Shown: positions 30,233-40,108, counted from the stretch's first letter. The stretch: 64,000 nt of DNA from Acidobacteriota bacterium (GCA_003388555.1 QQVD01000048.1:124001-188000); one strand, 5' to 3'. Program-made: numbers and translations. The notes: generated from the sequence alone by a model not told the origin.

Positions 30233-31326
30233 AACCCGACGCGGACAGAGAGCGCACGTCGCCGGCGAGGCGTCGCAGCACCGAGGAGCGGCTCGAGGCG
30301 GCGATGCGCGACGACCTCACGGCGGCCGCCGAGGACGAAGCCGAGCACACCGTCACCGACGAAGCGGGCGACGGTGAGCCTTCGGTGGACGCCTCGCCCG
30401 ACGACGAGATCGGTCAGCTCTGCGACCTGATCGACGGCAGGATGGCGCCGGCCGAGGAACGGGCGCTGCGTGCCCGACTCACGGCCGAGCCGGCGCTGCG
30501 CCGGCTGTTCGACGAGCTGCGCCTGGCCACCGGCGATCTGCGGCCTCCGGCGGCGTCGCGTCGCCGCCCGGGCGTCGCCACGGCGTGGTGGGGGGCTGCC
30601 GCGGCGACGCTGCTGGTGGCGGTCGGCGCGGCCTTCTGGCTGCGGCTCGGCGCGCGCGAGCTTGCCTCCGAGCAGGCATGGCTCCCGGACCTGATGCGGC
30701 AGGTGTCGGAGGTCGCGGCGGGCGGCCCGCCGCCGCGACCGCCTTCGGTCGAACGTCTGGCGTCCCGTGCCGGCGTGCTGCTCGATGACGCCGCTCCGCC
30801 TGCCGCTCCGGACGCGTTCACCGAGGGCGCCGACGGCGTCGAGCTCCTGGCGCCGCGCGGCACCCGGGTGTCGGACGCGCAGCCGCGCTTCCAGTGGCGT
30901 GACGGCGCCGACTCCGGGACTGTCCAAGGCACCACCTACGCGGTCGAGGTGTTCGATCTCGACTTCGAGCCGGTGGCGTCGAGTGGCACGCTCCAAGGGA
31001 GCAGTTGGACACCGGAGGAGCCGCTGCCGGCGGGGCTCGTCCTGCTCTGGCAGCTGCGCGTGTCGCGGCCCGCTGGCGAGCAGCTCGTGGTGCCGGCCCC
31101 GCCAGTCGCGGAGGCTCGTTTCGAGGTGCTCGGCGCGGACGAGGCGGGCGAGCTCGAACAGCGGCTCGAAGTGCTCGAGCACACAGCGTTCGAGGAGTCG
31201 CAGCGCGAGCTGGCGCGGATCCTCCTGCTCGCCGGCGCCGGCCTGCGCGACGAGGCTCGCAGCGAGCTGACGGCGGCTCGGCACCTCTCGGGCGATGTGG
31301 TCGCGCGCCTGCGGCGCGACCTCTGA
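30229..31326 (+). CDS. Membrane anti-sigma-like protein with extracytoplasmic Ig-like domain
   Basis: EIGQLCDLIDGRMAPAEERALRARLTAEPALRRLFDELR; single TM (VATAWWGAAAATLLVAVGAAFWL); LLAPRGTRVSDAQPRFQWRD. Confidence 0.7.
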   Translation: MKPDADRERTSPARRRSTEERLEAAMRDDLTAAAEDEAEHTVTDEAGDGEPSVDASPDDEIGQLCDLIDGRMAPAEERALRARLTAEPALRRLFDELRLATGDLRPPAASRRRPGVATAWWGAAAATLLVAVGAAFWLRLGARELASEQAWLPDLMRQVSEVAAGGPPPRPPSVERLASRAGVLLDDAAPPAAPDAFTEGADGVELLAPRGTRVSDAQPRFQWRDGADSGTVQGTTYAVEVFDLDFEPVASSGTLQGSSWTPEEPLPAGLVLLWQLRVSRPAGEQLVVPAPPVAEARFEVLGADEAGELEQRLEVLEHTAFEESQRELARILLLAGAGLRDEARSELTAARHLSGDVVARLRRDL

Positions 31327-31468
31327 CGGCCGGCGCCGACCGTCGCGGCGACCCGCCGTTCCACGGGCTCGGCGCGAAGCTCGCCTGGCAACGGCGCGAC
31401 GGACCTCCCGTCGTGATCTTCCAGCCGGAGATCCGCTCCGGCGACGGAAGGCAGCAGGGAGGAAGAGG

Positions 31469-33289
31469 ATGCATGGTTGCCGGGCGCGCGTAACCGGGAG
31501 AGTGCAGCCCGGGTGGTGCGCACTGCGGGCTGCGGCGATGGGGTGCCTGGCGGCGGCGGTGGCCGCCTTCACCAGCGCACCTGCACCTCTCGCCGCCGCG
31601 ACCTTCGTGGTCGATCGCAACGACGACGTGATCGCCAGCGGCTGCCTGCCGACGGTCGTCGCCGACTGCTCGCTGCGCGGCGCCATCGTGTTGGCCAACG
31701 CCAGCCTCGGTCCCGACGTCGTGATGGTGCCGGAGGCGATCTACGAGGTGTCGCTGCCTGGCCTCGACAACAGTGGACACGCCGGCGACCTCGACGTGCG
31801 CGACGACCTCGAGATCGTCGCGGTTCCTGGCGACGAGCCGGTGGTGCGGGCGCTGCAGTCGCTCGACGACGGCTTGTTCCAGATCGTCGACGGCGCCGAG
31901 GTCTCGATCCAGGGGCTGCGGCTGGAGGCGGAGCCGCACGGCAACGGAACCAACTGCGGGGTCTGGGTCAGCGCCGGATCTCTCGAGCTGCGCCAGGTCG
32001 ACCTGGCTCCCGTCGGCTCTCTGGGCACGACCGCGGACTGCGACGCCCTGGTGGTGTCGTCGGCCGCCTCCTCCGTGGAGGTCACGGGCAGCTCGGTCGA
32101 ACGGTTCCGCAACTGTCTCTACGCCAGCTTCTGGGCGTCGGTCATCGTCGCCGACTCGACGATGAGAGCCTGCTCACAGAGGGCGATCTGGGTGTCCGAC
32201 AGCTCGCTCTCGCTCCTGCGCGCCTCGTTCGTCGGCAACGGCTACGTCAACGGTCAGCTCGGACCCGGTAGCGGCGGAGCGGTGCGCGCGGTCTCGGCGT
32301 CTTCGGTCGAGGTCCGCGAGTCCCTCTTCCAGGGCAACGGCGGTTCGTCCTACGGCGCGGCGATCCGTTGCGAGGGAAGCACCCTGCTGGTCGAGGACAC
32401 GTGGTTCTCGGGCAATCAGGTGATCGACACCGGTTCGGCGCTCGACAGCGGCGGCGCGCTCTTCGTCGGACCCGGGAGTGCCGCCACCTTACGCCGCAGC
32501 GTCCTGCGCGGCAACCAGGCCGAGCGCGGTGGCGCGATCGCCGTGGTCGACGTCGACGGCGTGCTGCTGGAGGACCTGGAGGTGGTCGGCAACCTGGCTC
32601 TGAAGGGTGGCGGCATCTGGATCCAGGACCAGAGCCCGTCGTCTGCCACGGTGACCTTCGAGCGCGTCGTGCTCTGGGACAATGAGGCGTCGGGCGGCAG
32701 CGGAGCCGGCGGCGCGGTGCTGATCGAGGGGCTCGCTCCGCCGGAGGTGTTGCTGCGCAACAGCACCCTGTTCGGCAACCGGGCGCGCTTCGGCAGCGCC
32801 ATGCACTCGGCGGGTTCGAGCTCGGCATCGGTGGCTCTCCAGCACACCAGTCTGGTGGCCAATCCCCCGGGCAGCACGCCCCCGGCGGTGTTCGGGGGCA
32901 TGGCGACCCTGGAGGGCTCGGTGCTCGACGGAGGCTGTTCGGGCGGCGCGACGATCGTCTCGCTCGGCGGCAACGTCGAGAGCCCGGGATCCTCGTGCGG
33001 CCTGGGAGGTGGCGACCTCTCGGTACCCGATCTGATGGTCGAGTCGCTGGCCCGTCTGCCGGGCGTGCCTCCGTACGTGCTGCCGCGCCCGGGATCGCCG
33101 CTGCGCGACCTGACACCCTGCACCCTCGCCGTCGACCAGCGCGGCGTCAGCCGGCCGCAGGACAGTGGTGGCGGGGCGCTGTGCGACAGCGGCGCGGTGG
33201 AGGGGCGACCCGGCGAGAGCGGGGAGATCTTCGTCGACGGGCTGGAGGGTGGCTCTCTGGCCTCCTGGTCTAGCCAGGTCGGCGGGTGA
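31469..33289 (+). CDS. Secreted parallel beta-helix (CSLREA-type) protein with C-terminal FVDGLEGG...W motif
   Basis: FVVDRNDDVIASGCLPTVVADCSLRGAIVLANASLG; repeated beta-helix rungs (GGAIAVVDVDGVLLEDLEVVGNLALKGGGIWI); C-terminus GEIFVDGLEGGSLASWSSQVGG. Confidence 0.8.
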   Translation: MHGCRARVTGRVQPGWCALRAAAMGCLAAAVAAFTSAPAPLAAATFVVDRNDDVIASGCLPTVVADCSLRGAIVLANASLGPDVVMVPEAIYEVSLPGLDNSGHAGDLDVRDDLEIVAVPGDEPVVRALQSLDDGLFQIVDGAEVSIQGLRLEAEPHGNGTNCGVWVSAGSLELRQVDLAPVGSLGTTADCDALVVSSAASSVEVTGSSVERFRNCLYASFWASVIVADSTMRACSQRAIWVSDSSLSLLRASFVGNGYVNGQLGPGSGGAVRAVSASSVEVRESLFQGNGGSSYGAAIRCEGSTLLVEDTWFSGNQVIDTGSALDSGGALFVGPGSAATLRRSVLRGNQAERGGAIAVVDVDGVLLEDLEVVGNLALKGGGIWIQDQSPSSATVTFERVVLWDNEASGGSGAGGAVLIEGLAPPEVLLRNSTLFGNRARFGSAMHSAGSSSASVALQHTSLVANPPGSTPPAVFGGMATLEGSVLDGGCSGGATIVSLGGNVESPGSSCGLGGGDLSVPDLMVESLARLPGVPPYVLPRPGSPLRDLTPCTLAVDQRGVSRPQDSGGGALCDSGAVEGRPGESGEIFVDGLEGGSLASWSSQVGG

Positions 33290-35741
33290 CGTCGGCGCTG
33301 GGCGGGAACGGCTGCGCCGCCGCCGGCGCGACGTGACCGGCGCCCACCAGCTGCCAGGCCGCCCAGTAGAAGGGGTGCTCGTAGCCGGGGCGGGCGCGCA
33401 CCCGGCGGGCGGCCTCGCCGACCAGGACGGCAAGCGACACGGGCTCCGTCCTGGCCTCGAGCAGAGGTCGGTAGAGGCTTTCTGTGGCGAGCCGCGTCGC
33501 TTCGGCGTCGACCCGCCACAGCGTCGCCAGCACGTTGCGGGCGCCGCTCTGCAGCGCCGCCCAGGAGAAGCCTGCGACGCCTTCCCCGGCGCCTACCGCC
33601 CCGCGGCCGGTCTCGCACGCCGCGAGGGTGAGCAGCTCGGCCGAGAGGGAGCGGCCGAGCAAGCTCTCGGCGACCAGGCGCGGCGCCGGCGAGGCCGCCG
33701 GTCCGCTGCCGGCCCGGCCCAGCGACAGCTCGATGCTCGAGCGCAATGGCTCGCCGTCGACGAGCTGGCCGTGGCCGGCGAAGTGGAGCAGCCGGGCCCG
33801 GTCCACGCTGCTCGCCGCGAGGTCGGCCGCGGTCCGCAGCTCGGTCTGCCCGGGCGCCGTGGGGGGCCAGGGTCGCTGGCCGGCCCAGGCGATGCCTCGT
33901 CCGGCTGCGCGGCGCTCGCCGAGACCCTCGGCCAGGCGCAGTGACGGTGCGACAGCGATCGGAGCCAGGTCGAGCAGCGGCCCGGCCTCGGTCTCGAGCG
34001 CCAACCACGGCAGCTGCCAGAGCGCGTCGTCCGGCACCACCAGGAGCTCGGCCGGCCGGCTCGCTGGCGACGCCGAGAAGGCGTCGACGACGATCTCCGG
34101 GAGCAGCTCGCGGCCGAGCTCGCGGGCCAGGGGCCGGTAGCCGAGGGCACGTCCCGCGAGGGTGGAGCGCAAGCCCTCGACGCGGGTGCGCAGCTGATCG
34201 CGCGGCAGGGCCCGTCGCTCCCAACCGAAGCGGTGTCGCAGGCTTTCCCCGGCGCGCCTGTCGGGGAGCGCCCAGAAGACGAACAGCGCCTCCTCGCCGA
34301 CGGTGTAGGCGAGCAGCGCCCGCCGTCCGAGCAGGCGCGTGAGATCCCCGGCGGTGATCGGCGAGCTGGCTGCCGAGGCGGCCGCCGCCGATTCGCCGCC
34401 GAGCAGCTCGAGCAGAGTCCGGGCGCGCGCCCGATCGGCGACGGTCAGCGCCTCGAGCGCCCGCCCCCGGCGCACCAGCTCGTCGATGAGGTGGTGGTAG
34501 GGCGCTCGGCGCTCGTCGAGGAAGCGCCGCCGAGAAGGCCCCGGGGCGACTGCTTCGTCGCGCCAGCTCTCGAGCGCTTCGATCGCCTCGTTCAGCCGCT
34601 CCAGCCCGGCGCCGTCGAGACCGGTGCCCGAGGGGTCGCGGCTGGCCAGGGCCTGCACGGTGAGAGCCCTCCAGAGGTGTGTGGCTGCTCCGAGCTTCTC
34701 GCCGGTCCGGACGGCTTCGGAGGCCTGGCGAGATGCCAGCTCGTGGCGCCCCAGCCGCGCCAGAGCCTCGGCCAGCGTCAGCCGCGACATCATCTCGTGG
34801 CGCAGGTCGCCCTGCTGGCGGGCGAACTCGATCGCACGGTCGGCGAGCTGGACTGCCGCCTCGAGCTCGCCGGCTCCGAGCAGCACCTCGGCGCGCGCCT
34901 GGACGAGTGCCGGGACGACGTGCGACTCGCCGAGCTCGAGCGCGATGCGCTCGGCTTCTCGCAGCGCCTCGGCCGCGGCGCCGGGGTCGCCGAGATCGTT
35001 CTCGTGCAGTGCGAGGTTGCGCAGCAGGACCGGCAGGTTGCCGCGGCGGTCCTGACCGTGCAGCCCGACGGCCTCGCGGTACAGGGCCAGGGCTCCCTCG
35101 CCTTCGCCGAGAAGGGTGAGCACGTTGGCCAGGTTGCCGAGCGGGATGGCACTGGCCTCGAGGTCCCCGGCCTCGCGGCGCAGCGTCAGGCTGCGCCGGA
35201 ACGCCTCCTCGGCGAGACGCAGGTCGCCGCGGTCGTAGTGCACCGACCCGAGGTTGTTCCACGGCGGCGCCTGGCGCTCGGGCGGCAGCTCGGCGACGAG
35301 CTCGATCTGCTCGCCCAGCAGGCGGGCCGCCAGGTCGAGGTCGCCGAGGCGGCGGGCGACGATCGAACGGTTGCCGAGCGCCGCGGCGAGTGAGGGGTGG
35401 GGGGCGCCCTCCCCGGTCGGGGCGGAGCGGTAGTAGGCCAGCGCGGCATCGAGCGCGGCGCCTGCCGCGGCGAACTCACCCTGCCGGCCGTAGACCTGGC
35501 CCAGCCACACCTGGACATACGCCTGACCGTTCTCGTCTCCGACCGTGCGGGCCGCCGCCAGGGCCTCTTCGAAGACCGCCTCGGCCTGCGCCGGCCCCGC
35601 CTCGCGGAGCGTCCGGTCGCCGCGGTCGGCGAGCACGCGCCAGGTGGGCGTGGTCTCCTCCTGCGGCAGCGCCGGCACGGCCGCGGCGACGGCGGCGAGC
35701 AGCAGGCAGCAGAGCCGTCGTCGGGCGGGCCGGTCGATCAC
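33270..35741 (-). CDS. Secreted/periplasmic TPR-CHAT domain protein
   Basis: Signal peptide RRRLCCLLLAAVAAAVPALPQEE; many TPR units; CHAT His/Cys dyad LLHFAGHGQLV ... LLTLAACETGRG; GTG start. Confidence 0.88.
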   Translation of the reverse strand: MIDRPARRRLCCLLLAAVAAAVPALPQEETTPTWRVLADRGDRTLREAGPAQAEAVFEEALAAARTVGDENGQAYVQVWLGQVYGRQGEFAAAGAALDAALAYYRSAPTGEGAPHPSLAAALGNRSIVARRLGDLDLAARLLGEQIELVAELPPERQAPPWNNLGSVHYDRGDLRLAEEAFRRSLTLRREAGDLEASAIPLGNLANVLTLLGEGEGALALYREAVGLHGQDRRGNLPVLLRNLALHENDLGDPGAAAEALREAERIALELGESHVVPALVQARAEVLLGAGELEAAVQLADRAIEFARQQGDLRHEMMSRLTLAEALARLGRHELASRQASEAVRTGEKLGAATHLWRALTVQALASRDPSGTGLDGAGLERLNEAIEALESWRDEAVAPGPSRRRFLDERRAPYHHLIDELVRRGRALEALTVADRARARTLLELLGGESAAAASAASSPITAGDLTRLLGRRALLAYTVGEEALFVFWALPDRRAGESLRHRFGWERRALPRDQLRTRVEGLRSTLAGRALGYRPLARELGRELLPEIVVDAFSASPASRPAELLVVPDDALWQLPWLALETEAGPLLDLAPIAVAPSLRLAEGLGERRAAGRGIAWAGQRPWPPTAPGQTELRTAADLAASSVDRARLLHFAGHGQLVDGEPLRSSIELSLGRAGSGPAASPAPRLVAESLLGRSLSAELLTLAACETGRGAVGAGEGVAGFSWAALQSGARNVLATLWRVDAEATRLATESLYRPLLEARTEPVSLAVLVGEAARRVRARPGYEHPFYWAAWQLVGAGHVAPAAAQPFPPSADVTRRPG

Positions 35742-35936
35742 GATCGACGATGTTAGCTGGCGAGCTTGGCTGGCGCGGCTGGACCCGCCACGGCCCTTGT
35801 CCGCGGTGGCCGCGAGCGATCGGCATGGCCAGAGCGGCAACCCACCCCGGCGGCTCCCGTCGGGAGCGTCGGAGGCGGGTCCAGAAGAGCTGACTGGCGG
35901 CCCGCGACATGCCCGCCGCGCGGGAGGAGGAGAACG

Positions 35937-36779
35937 ATGTCGGCAGTTCCGATCTGGGCCTGGATCGCAGTGGTGGGATTCGCGCTGGGCTTCGTGTTGC
36001 TGATCGTCCTGCTCGGTCGGGCCGAGAAGAGGCAGTTCGAGGAGAGACGCCGCCTGGTGCTGACGGCTCTCGAGGGACGGGGCTTCGAGCCCGAGGACGG
36101 CAAGCCGACGGGTCGCATTCCCTGGTTGGGCAGGGCCGTGCTGCCGATCGCGAAGGGTGCCCGATCGCTGGCCCGGCGAGGAGATCTCACGGTCGTCGAT
36201 GCGGTCTCCCGGGGGCCCGCCGTCCTCGGCTGCAACTCCGAACGCTCGTCGAGCGACCAGCCGAGGGCGCCGTGGCGGCGCCATACCACGGTTGTGGTCG
36301 AAGGGCTGCCGGGCAGCGGGGGGTGGCTTGCGAGCGACCAGGGCTCCATCTACCTGGTGCCCAACCAGGCGGCGAAGCTCGATACCGAGCTGTCGCGCCA
36401 CGACGGTGCCTCGTTCGAGGCCGCCCGGCGCCTCGCCGGAGCAGCGGCGCGGCTCGACGCCCCGCGGGGCGCCCTGAAGCGCCAGCATCCTGCGTTCGCC
36501 GACCGCGTGGTCATCGGTGCGACCCGCGACGACGAGCGGCTGCACTTTCGTGCGCGGTTCCTCTGCGACGTGCTGGCCAACCTGCTGGCAGAGGAGCCGG
36601 ACCTGATCCTCGAGGTGTCGGCGGGTGGCGTGCTGGTCTCGCAGCGGGTGCCGCCAGGAGACCGCCGCGGCGTCGAGTCGGATCTGGAGGCGGGTCTGCT
36701 GGCGCCACACGAGATCGCGAGACTGGTGGGCGTGGCCGAGCGGGTGGCCGAGCAGCTGATGCTGCGCGCAGCGGCCTAG
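35937..36779 (+). CDS. Single-TM membrane protein of unknown function
   Basis: MSAVPIWAWIAVVGFALGFVLLIVLLGRAEKRQFEERRRLVLTALEGRG; strong RBS ggaggaggag. Confidence 0.65.
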   Translation: MSAVPIWAWIAVVGFALGFVLLIVLLGRAEKRQFEERRRLVLTALEGRGFEPEDGKPTGRIPWLGRAVLPIAKGARSLARRGDLTVVDAVSRGPAVLGCNSERSSSDQPRAPWRRHTTVVVEGLPGSGGWLASDQGSIYLVPNQAAKLDTELSRHDGASFEAARRLAGAAARLDAPRGALKRQHPAFADRVVIGATRDDERLHFRARFLCDVLANLLAEEPDLILEVSAGGVLVSQRVPPGDRRGVESDLEAGLLAPHEIARLVGVAERVAEQLMLRAAA

Positions 36780-36894
36780 AGAGGCTGAGCCCGCCGGCGG
36801 GCTCGGGACGGTAGAGGCCGCGCCGTGTCCTGGGGCGTGCCCTGAGGCGCGCGGCGAACCGCGCGTGGGCTTCCGCTCCCTCTAGACTCCCCTC

Positions 36895-37395
36895 GTGGAT
36901 CCCCTCTTCGCCTGGGTCGAGGCGAGCTGGCCGAGTCGCTGGCTGCGCGAGTCCCTGTCGATCTTCGCCTTCCCGATGGTGCTGACGCTGCACACCCTTG
37001 GGCTCGCACTGCTGGCCGGCTCCAGCTCGGCGCTCTGCCTGCGCCTGCTCGGGGTCGCGAGGCAGGTGCCGGTCGGCGCGCTCGCTCCCCTCCTGTCGTT
37101 GGCCTGGTGCGGCTTCTGGCTCAACGCGGTGACCGGCCTGGCGCTGGTCTGGGCGTATCCCACCAAGGCGCTGACCAACCTGCTCTTCTACGGCAAGCTG
37201 GCACTCGTCGCGCTCGGGGTGGTTCTGCTGCTGCGTCTCCGCCGCCACTGCGCCGGCGGCCCGGCCAGCCCGGCGCCGGAGCGGACGCGTGCGACCCGCC
37301 GGTTGGCTGCCCTGCTGCTGGGCACCTGGGTCGCCGCCATCTTCGCCGGCCGCTTCCTCGCCTACACCTACCAGCGGCTGCTGGTGGGGCACTGA
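36895..37395 (+). CDS. Polytopic membrane protein, DUF6644-like
   Basis: ESLSIFAFPMVLTLHTLGLALLAGSSSALCLRLLGVARQVP; four TM helices. Confidence 0.6.
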   Translation: MDPLFAWVEASWPSRWLRESLSIFAFPMVLTLHTLGLALLAGSSSALCLRLLGVARQVPVGALAPLLSLAWCGFWLNAVTGLALVWAYPTKALTNLLFYGKLALVALGVVLLLRLRRHCAGGPASPAPERTRATRRLAALLLGTWVAAIFAGRFLAYTYQRLLVGH

Positions 37396-37408
37396 GGGAG
37401 TCGACGCG

Positions 37409-37963
37409 ATGCACACCACACCAGAGGTCGACTCCGCCATCACGGTGGTCGGCGCGGTGACGCGGACCGCCACACCGCCGCTCGACGGTCTGCGCGTCTG
37501 GCTCGAGGGCACCGCGGTCTCGCACTTCATGAACTGGTCGTGGTGGGCGTGGCCGACCGCCGAGAGCCTGCACTTCGTCGGGCTGTCGACGCTGTTCGCG
37601 ACGGTGATCGTCTTCGACCTGCGGCTGCTCGGCATGCTGCCGGGCGTGCGCCCTGCGCACCTCGAGCGGTTGATCCCGTGGGGAGTCGGCGGCTTCGTCC
37701 TCAGTCTGTCGACCGGCGCTCTCTTCTTCACCGGCATCCCGGGGATGTATCTGGCCAATCCGGCGTTCTGGGTGAAGACCCTGCTGCTGCTCGCGGCGGG
37801 GGCCAACCTGGCGGTCTACCAGCTGTGGGCGCGTCCGCGTGTCGCCCGGCTCGCTGCCGGAGAGCCGATGCCGATGCTGGCGAGGCTGTGCGGTCTCGGC
37901 TCCTTGGCGATCTGGACCGGGGTGCTGGTGGCCGGCCGACTGATCGCCTTCTACAAGCCCTGA
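37409..37963 (+). CDS. DUF6644-like membrane protein
   Basis: WSWWAWPTAESLHFVGLSTLFATVIVFDLRLLGMLPGV; adjacent to a similar small membrane protein. Confidence 0.65.
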   Translation: MHTTPEVDSAITVVGAVTRTATPPLDGLRVWLEGTAVSHFMNWSWWAWPTAESLHFVGLSTLFATVIVFDLRLLGMLPGVRPAHLERLIPWGVGGFVLSLSTGALFFTGIPGMYLANPAFWVKTLLLLAAGANLAVYQLWARPRVARLAAGEPMPMLARLCGLGSLAIWTGVLVAGRLIAFYKP

Positions 37964-38000
37964 CCGGCCAGAGGGCGCTTCGGGGATCGGGCGGCTCGGC

Positions 38001-38573
38001 TCAGCCTGGGGGCGTCCAGCCCCGCACCTCGGGGAACACCATCCGCACCACCGCCCGCCGCCGCTCCCAGTGCAGCACCAGGTCGGCCTCGAACGGAGGC
38101 CAGTCGGTGAAGTTCTCGATCGAATACTGGAGGCGCTCGCGGAACGGCGCCTCCCGGGCCTCGACCTCGAGGCGTAGCGCGTCCTGTTCGGGATCGAACT
38201 CGTTGGGCGATCCCTCCCAGGCGCGGTTCCACACCAGCACCCAGCGCTCCGAGCTCTCCGGTACGACGTAGAAGCCGTAGGTGCCGGCGGGCAGAGAGCG
38301 ACCGCCCAGCTCGACGTGCTCGGGGAAGGTGAATGTCGTCTTGGCGTTGGCGCCCGCTCTCCAGCGCTCACCGAACGGCACCAGCGCGCCCCAGATCTCG
38401 CGCCCCTTGACGCCCGGGCTCGAGTAGCGGATCACCACCGGCCGCAGGCCGACGACCTGGGAGAGCTCGGCGAGCGGACTCTCGAGCGGTTCGAGGCTCG
38501 CCTCCTGGCCGAGGGCGACGGGCGCCAGGGTCAGGAGGGCCCCGAGCGCGACGACCGACAGGGACTCAGCCAC
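38001..38573 (-). CDS. DUF2911 domain protein
   Basis: VVIRYSSPGVKGREIWGALVPFGERWRAGANAKTTFTFPEHVELGGRSLPAGTYGFYVV; GTG start. Confidence 0.85.
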   Translation of the reverse strand: MAESLSVVALGALLTLAPVALGQEASLEPLESPLAELSQVVGLRPVVIRYSSPGVKGREIWGALVPFGERWRAGANAKTTFTFPEHVELGGRSLPAGTYGFYVVPESSERWVLVWNRAWEGSPNEFDPEQDALRLEVEAREAPFRERLQYSIENFTDWPPFEADLVLHWERRRAVVRMVFPEVRGWTPPG

Positions 38574-39069
38574 GGGAGATCTGCACCTCGATGCCGTCGG
38601 GGTCGTCGAAGTAGGTGCGGCTGCCGCGCAGCTTCGGCTCGAGACCCGCGGCGCGCAGGCGCCCGGCGGCCCACTCCTGGGTGTACTCGGCGACGGCGTA
38701 CGAGTAGTGCGCCAGCCCGGGTCGCTGGCTGCGGAAGAGGGCGACGAAGTTCTCGCCACAGTCGAGGAAGACGCTGGAGGCCGACGAGCTGGTCTCGCGC
38801 AGGCCGAGGTGGCGCTGGTAGAAGGCGCTGGAGCGCTGCGGGTCGGCGACGGCCAGCGCGATGTGGTCGAGGCCGGTGGCGGCAAAGGTCGGCTCGTCGC
38901 CGCCGGGCTGCGCGGCGCCTGTCGCGGGTGCCGAAGTCCCTGCCGCGGCGAGCAGCGACGCGATGCCGGCGAGGAGATGGCGACGGTCGAGACGTCCGGC
39001 GTCGTAGGCATCGACGCAGGCGTCGAGGCGGGTCTGCAGCTGGTGGTCGAGGGGTGAAGGTCTGTGCAT
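38566..39069 (-). CDS. VOC (glyoxalase/bleomycin resistance) family protein, exported
   Basis: TGLDHIALAVADPQRSSAFYQRHLGLRE ... RTYFDDPDGIEVQIS; N-terminal signal-like segment; 8-nt overlap with DUF2911 gene. Confidence 0.85.
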   Translation of the reverse strand: MHRPSPLDHQLQTRLDACVDAYDAGRLDRRHLLAGIASLLAAAGTSAPATGAAQPGGDEPTFAATGLDHIALAVADPQRSSAFYQRHLGLRETSSSASSVFLDCGENFVALFRSQRPGLAHYSYAVAEYTQEWAAGRLRAAGLEPKLRGSRTYFDDPDGIEVQISRG

Positions 39070-39544
39070 CCGATTCCTCCTTCGCGAGCATGCCGTTTCC
39101 GGGCGGTGGGTGGGAGCCGGGTCGGTGGACCGGAGCAAGCGTACCGCCAGGCGATTCCGTCCACCCGCTGCAGCGCACCCTCCGCCGCCACGACGGACGC
39201 GGATGCCCACGAGAGGCGTCGCCGCAGGCGGCGGTCAGCGCCCACGGCATCGAAGGGAACGAGCCGGCGACGCGATGGGACTGCCCGTTTGCGTATCGGG
39301 GATGACTGCCGCCAAGCCTGGCAGTCGCGGCAACTCGGGTCGCGCCACGCCCCGGCCCACCGACGACGATCCCATCAAGCTCCGACGCGGCTCGAGACGA
39401 TCTCCCATCCACCGATTCACCGTCTGCCGATCCAATGAGCCTCCTGACCTCTAGAATCGGGTTTCTTCGTTCTTCCCGGTGCGACAGTCGGCGCGATGAC
39501 CGCGTCGCCGAACTGGTTCGTCGCCGACGGGAACTGCTGTACTC

Positions 39545-40108
39545 ATGTCTTCCCCCCCGATCACCGAGCTGCTGCGCGAGCTGCGCGAAGGCCGCGGCGC
39601 CAGCGCCGAACGTCTCGCCGAGGCGGTGCACGGCAAGCTGCAGGCGATCGCGCAGCGTGAGTTGGCGGCGCGTTTCGGTGGCCGCAGCGACCAGCTCACC
39701 ATCGAGCCAGGCGTGCTCGCCGACGACGCGCTGATGAAGGTGCTCGACCTGCAGGGCGATTTCGCCAACCGGCGTCACTTCTACGCCTACGCGACGCGCA
39801 TCATGGTGCGTGCGCTGATCGACTACCACCGTCAGCGCACCGCCCAGAAGCGCGGCGGCGGCATGGTGCGCGTCACGCTGACGCGGGTGGGCGACGAGCA
39901 GGCCTCGAGCGTCGACGTCGAGCAGCTGCCGCCGCTGCTCGACGAGCTGCGCGAGCTCGACGAGCGCAAGGCCGAGATCGTCCAGCTACGGGTCTTCTGG
40001 GGCATGACGGTCGCCGAGGTGGCCGAGGTGATGCAGGTCTCGCCGTCCACCGTCGATCGCGACTGGCGCTTCGCCCAGCGCTGGCTCGCCAACCGCCTGC
40101 GCTCGTGA
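39545..40108 (+). CDS. ECF-type sigma factor (Sig-70_X6/TIGR02999-like)
   Basis: LTIEPGVLADDALMKVLDLQGDFANRRHFYAYATRIMVRALIDYHRQRTAQKRGGG ... IVQLRVFWGMTVAEVAEVMQVSPSTVDRDWRFAQRWL; 4-nt overlap with kinase gene. Confidence 0.88.
   Translation: MSSPPITELLRELREGRGASAERLAEAVHGKLQAIAQRELAARFGGRSDQLTIEPGVLADDALMKVLDLQGDFANRRHFYAYATRIMVRALIDYHRQRTAQKRGGGMVRVTLTRVGDEQASSVDVEQLPPLLDELRELDERKAEIVQLRVFWGMTVAEVAEVMQVSPSTVDRDWRFAQRWLANRLRS

Noticed and set aside
33270-35741. CHAT protein as part of a gasdermin or CRISPR-linked defence system
   Set aside because: It has an N-terminal signal peptide and no gasdermin, Cas7-11 or other defence gene is adjacent.
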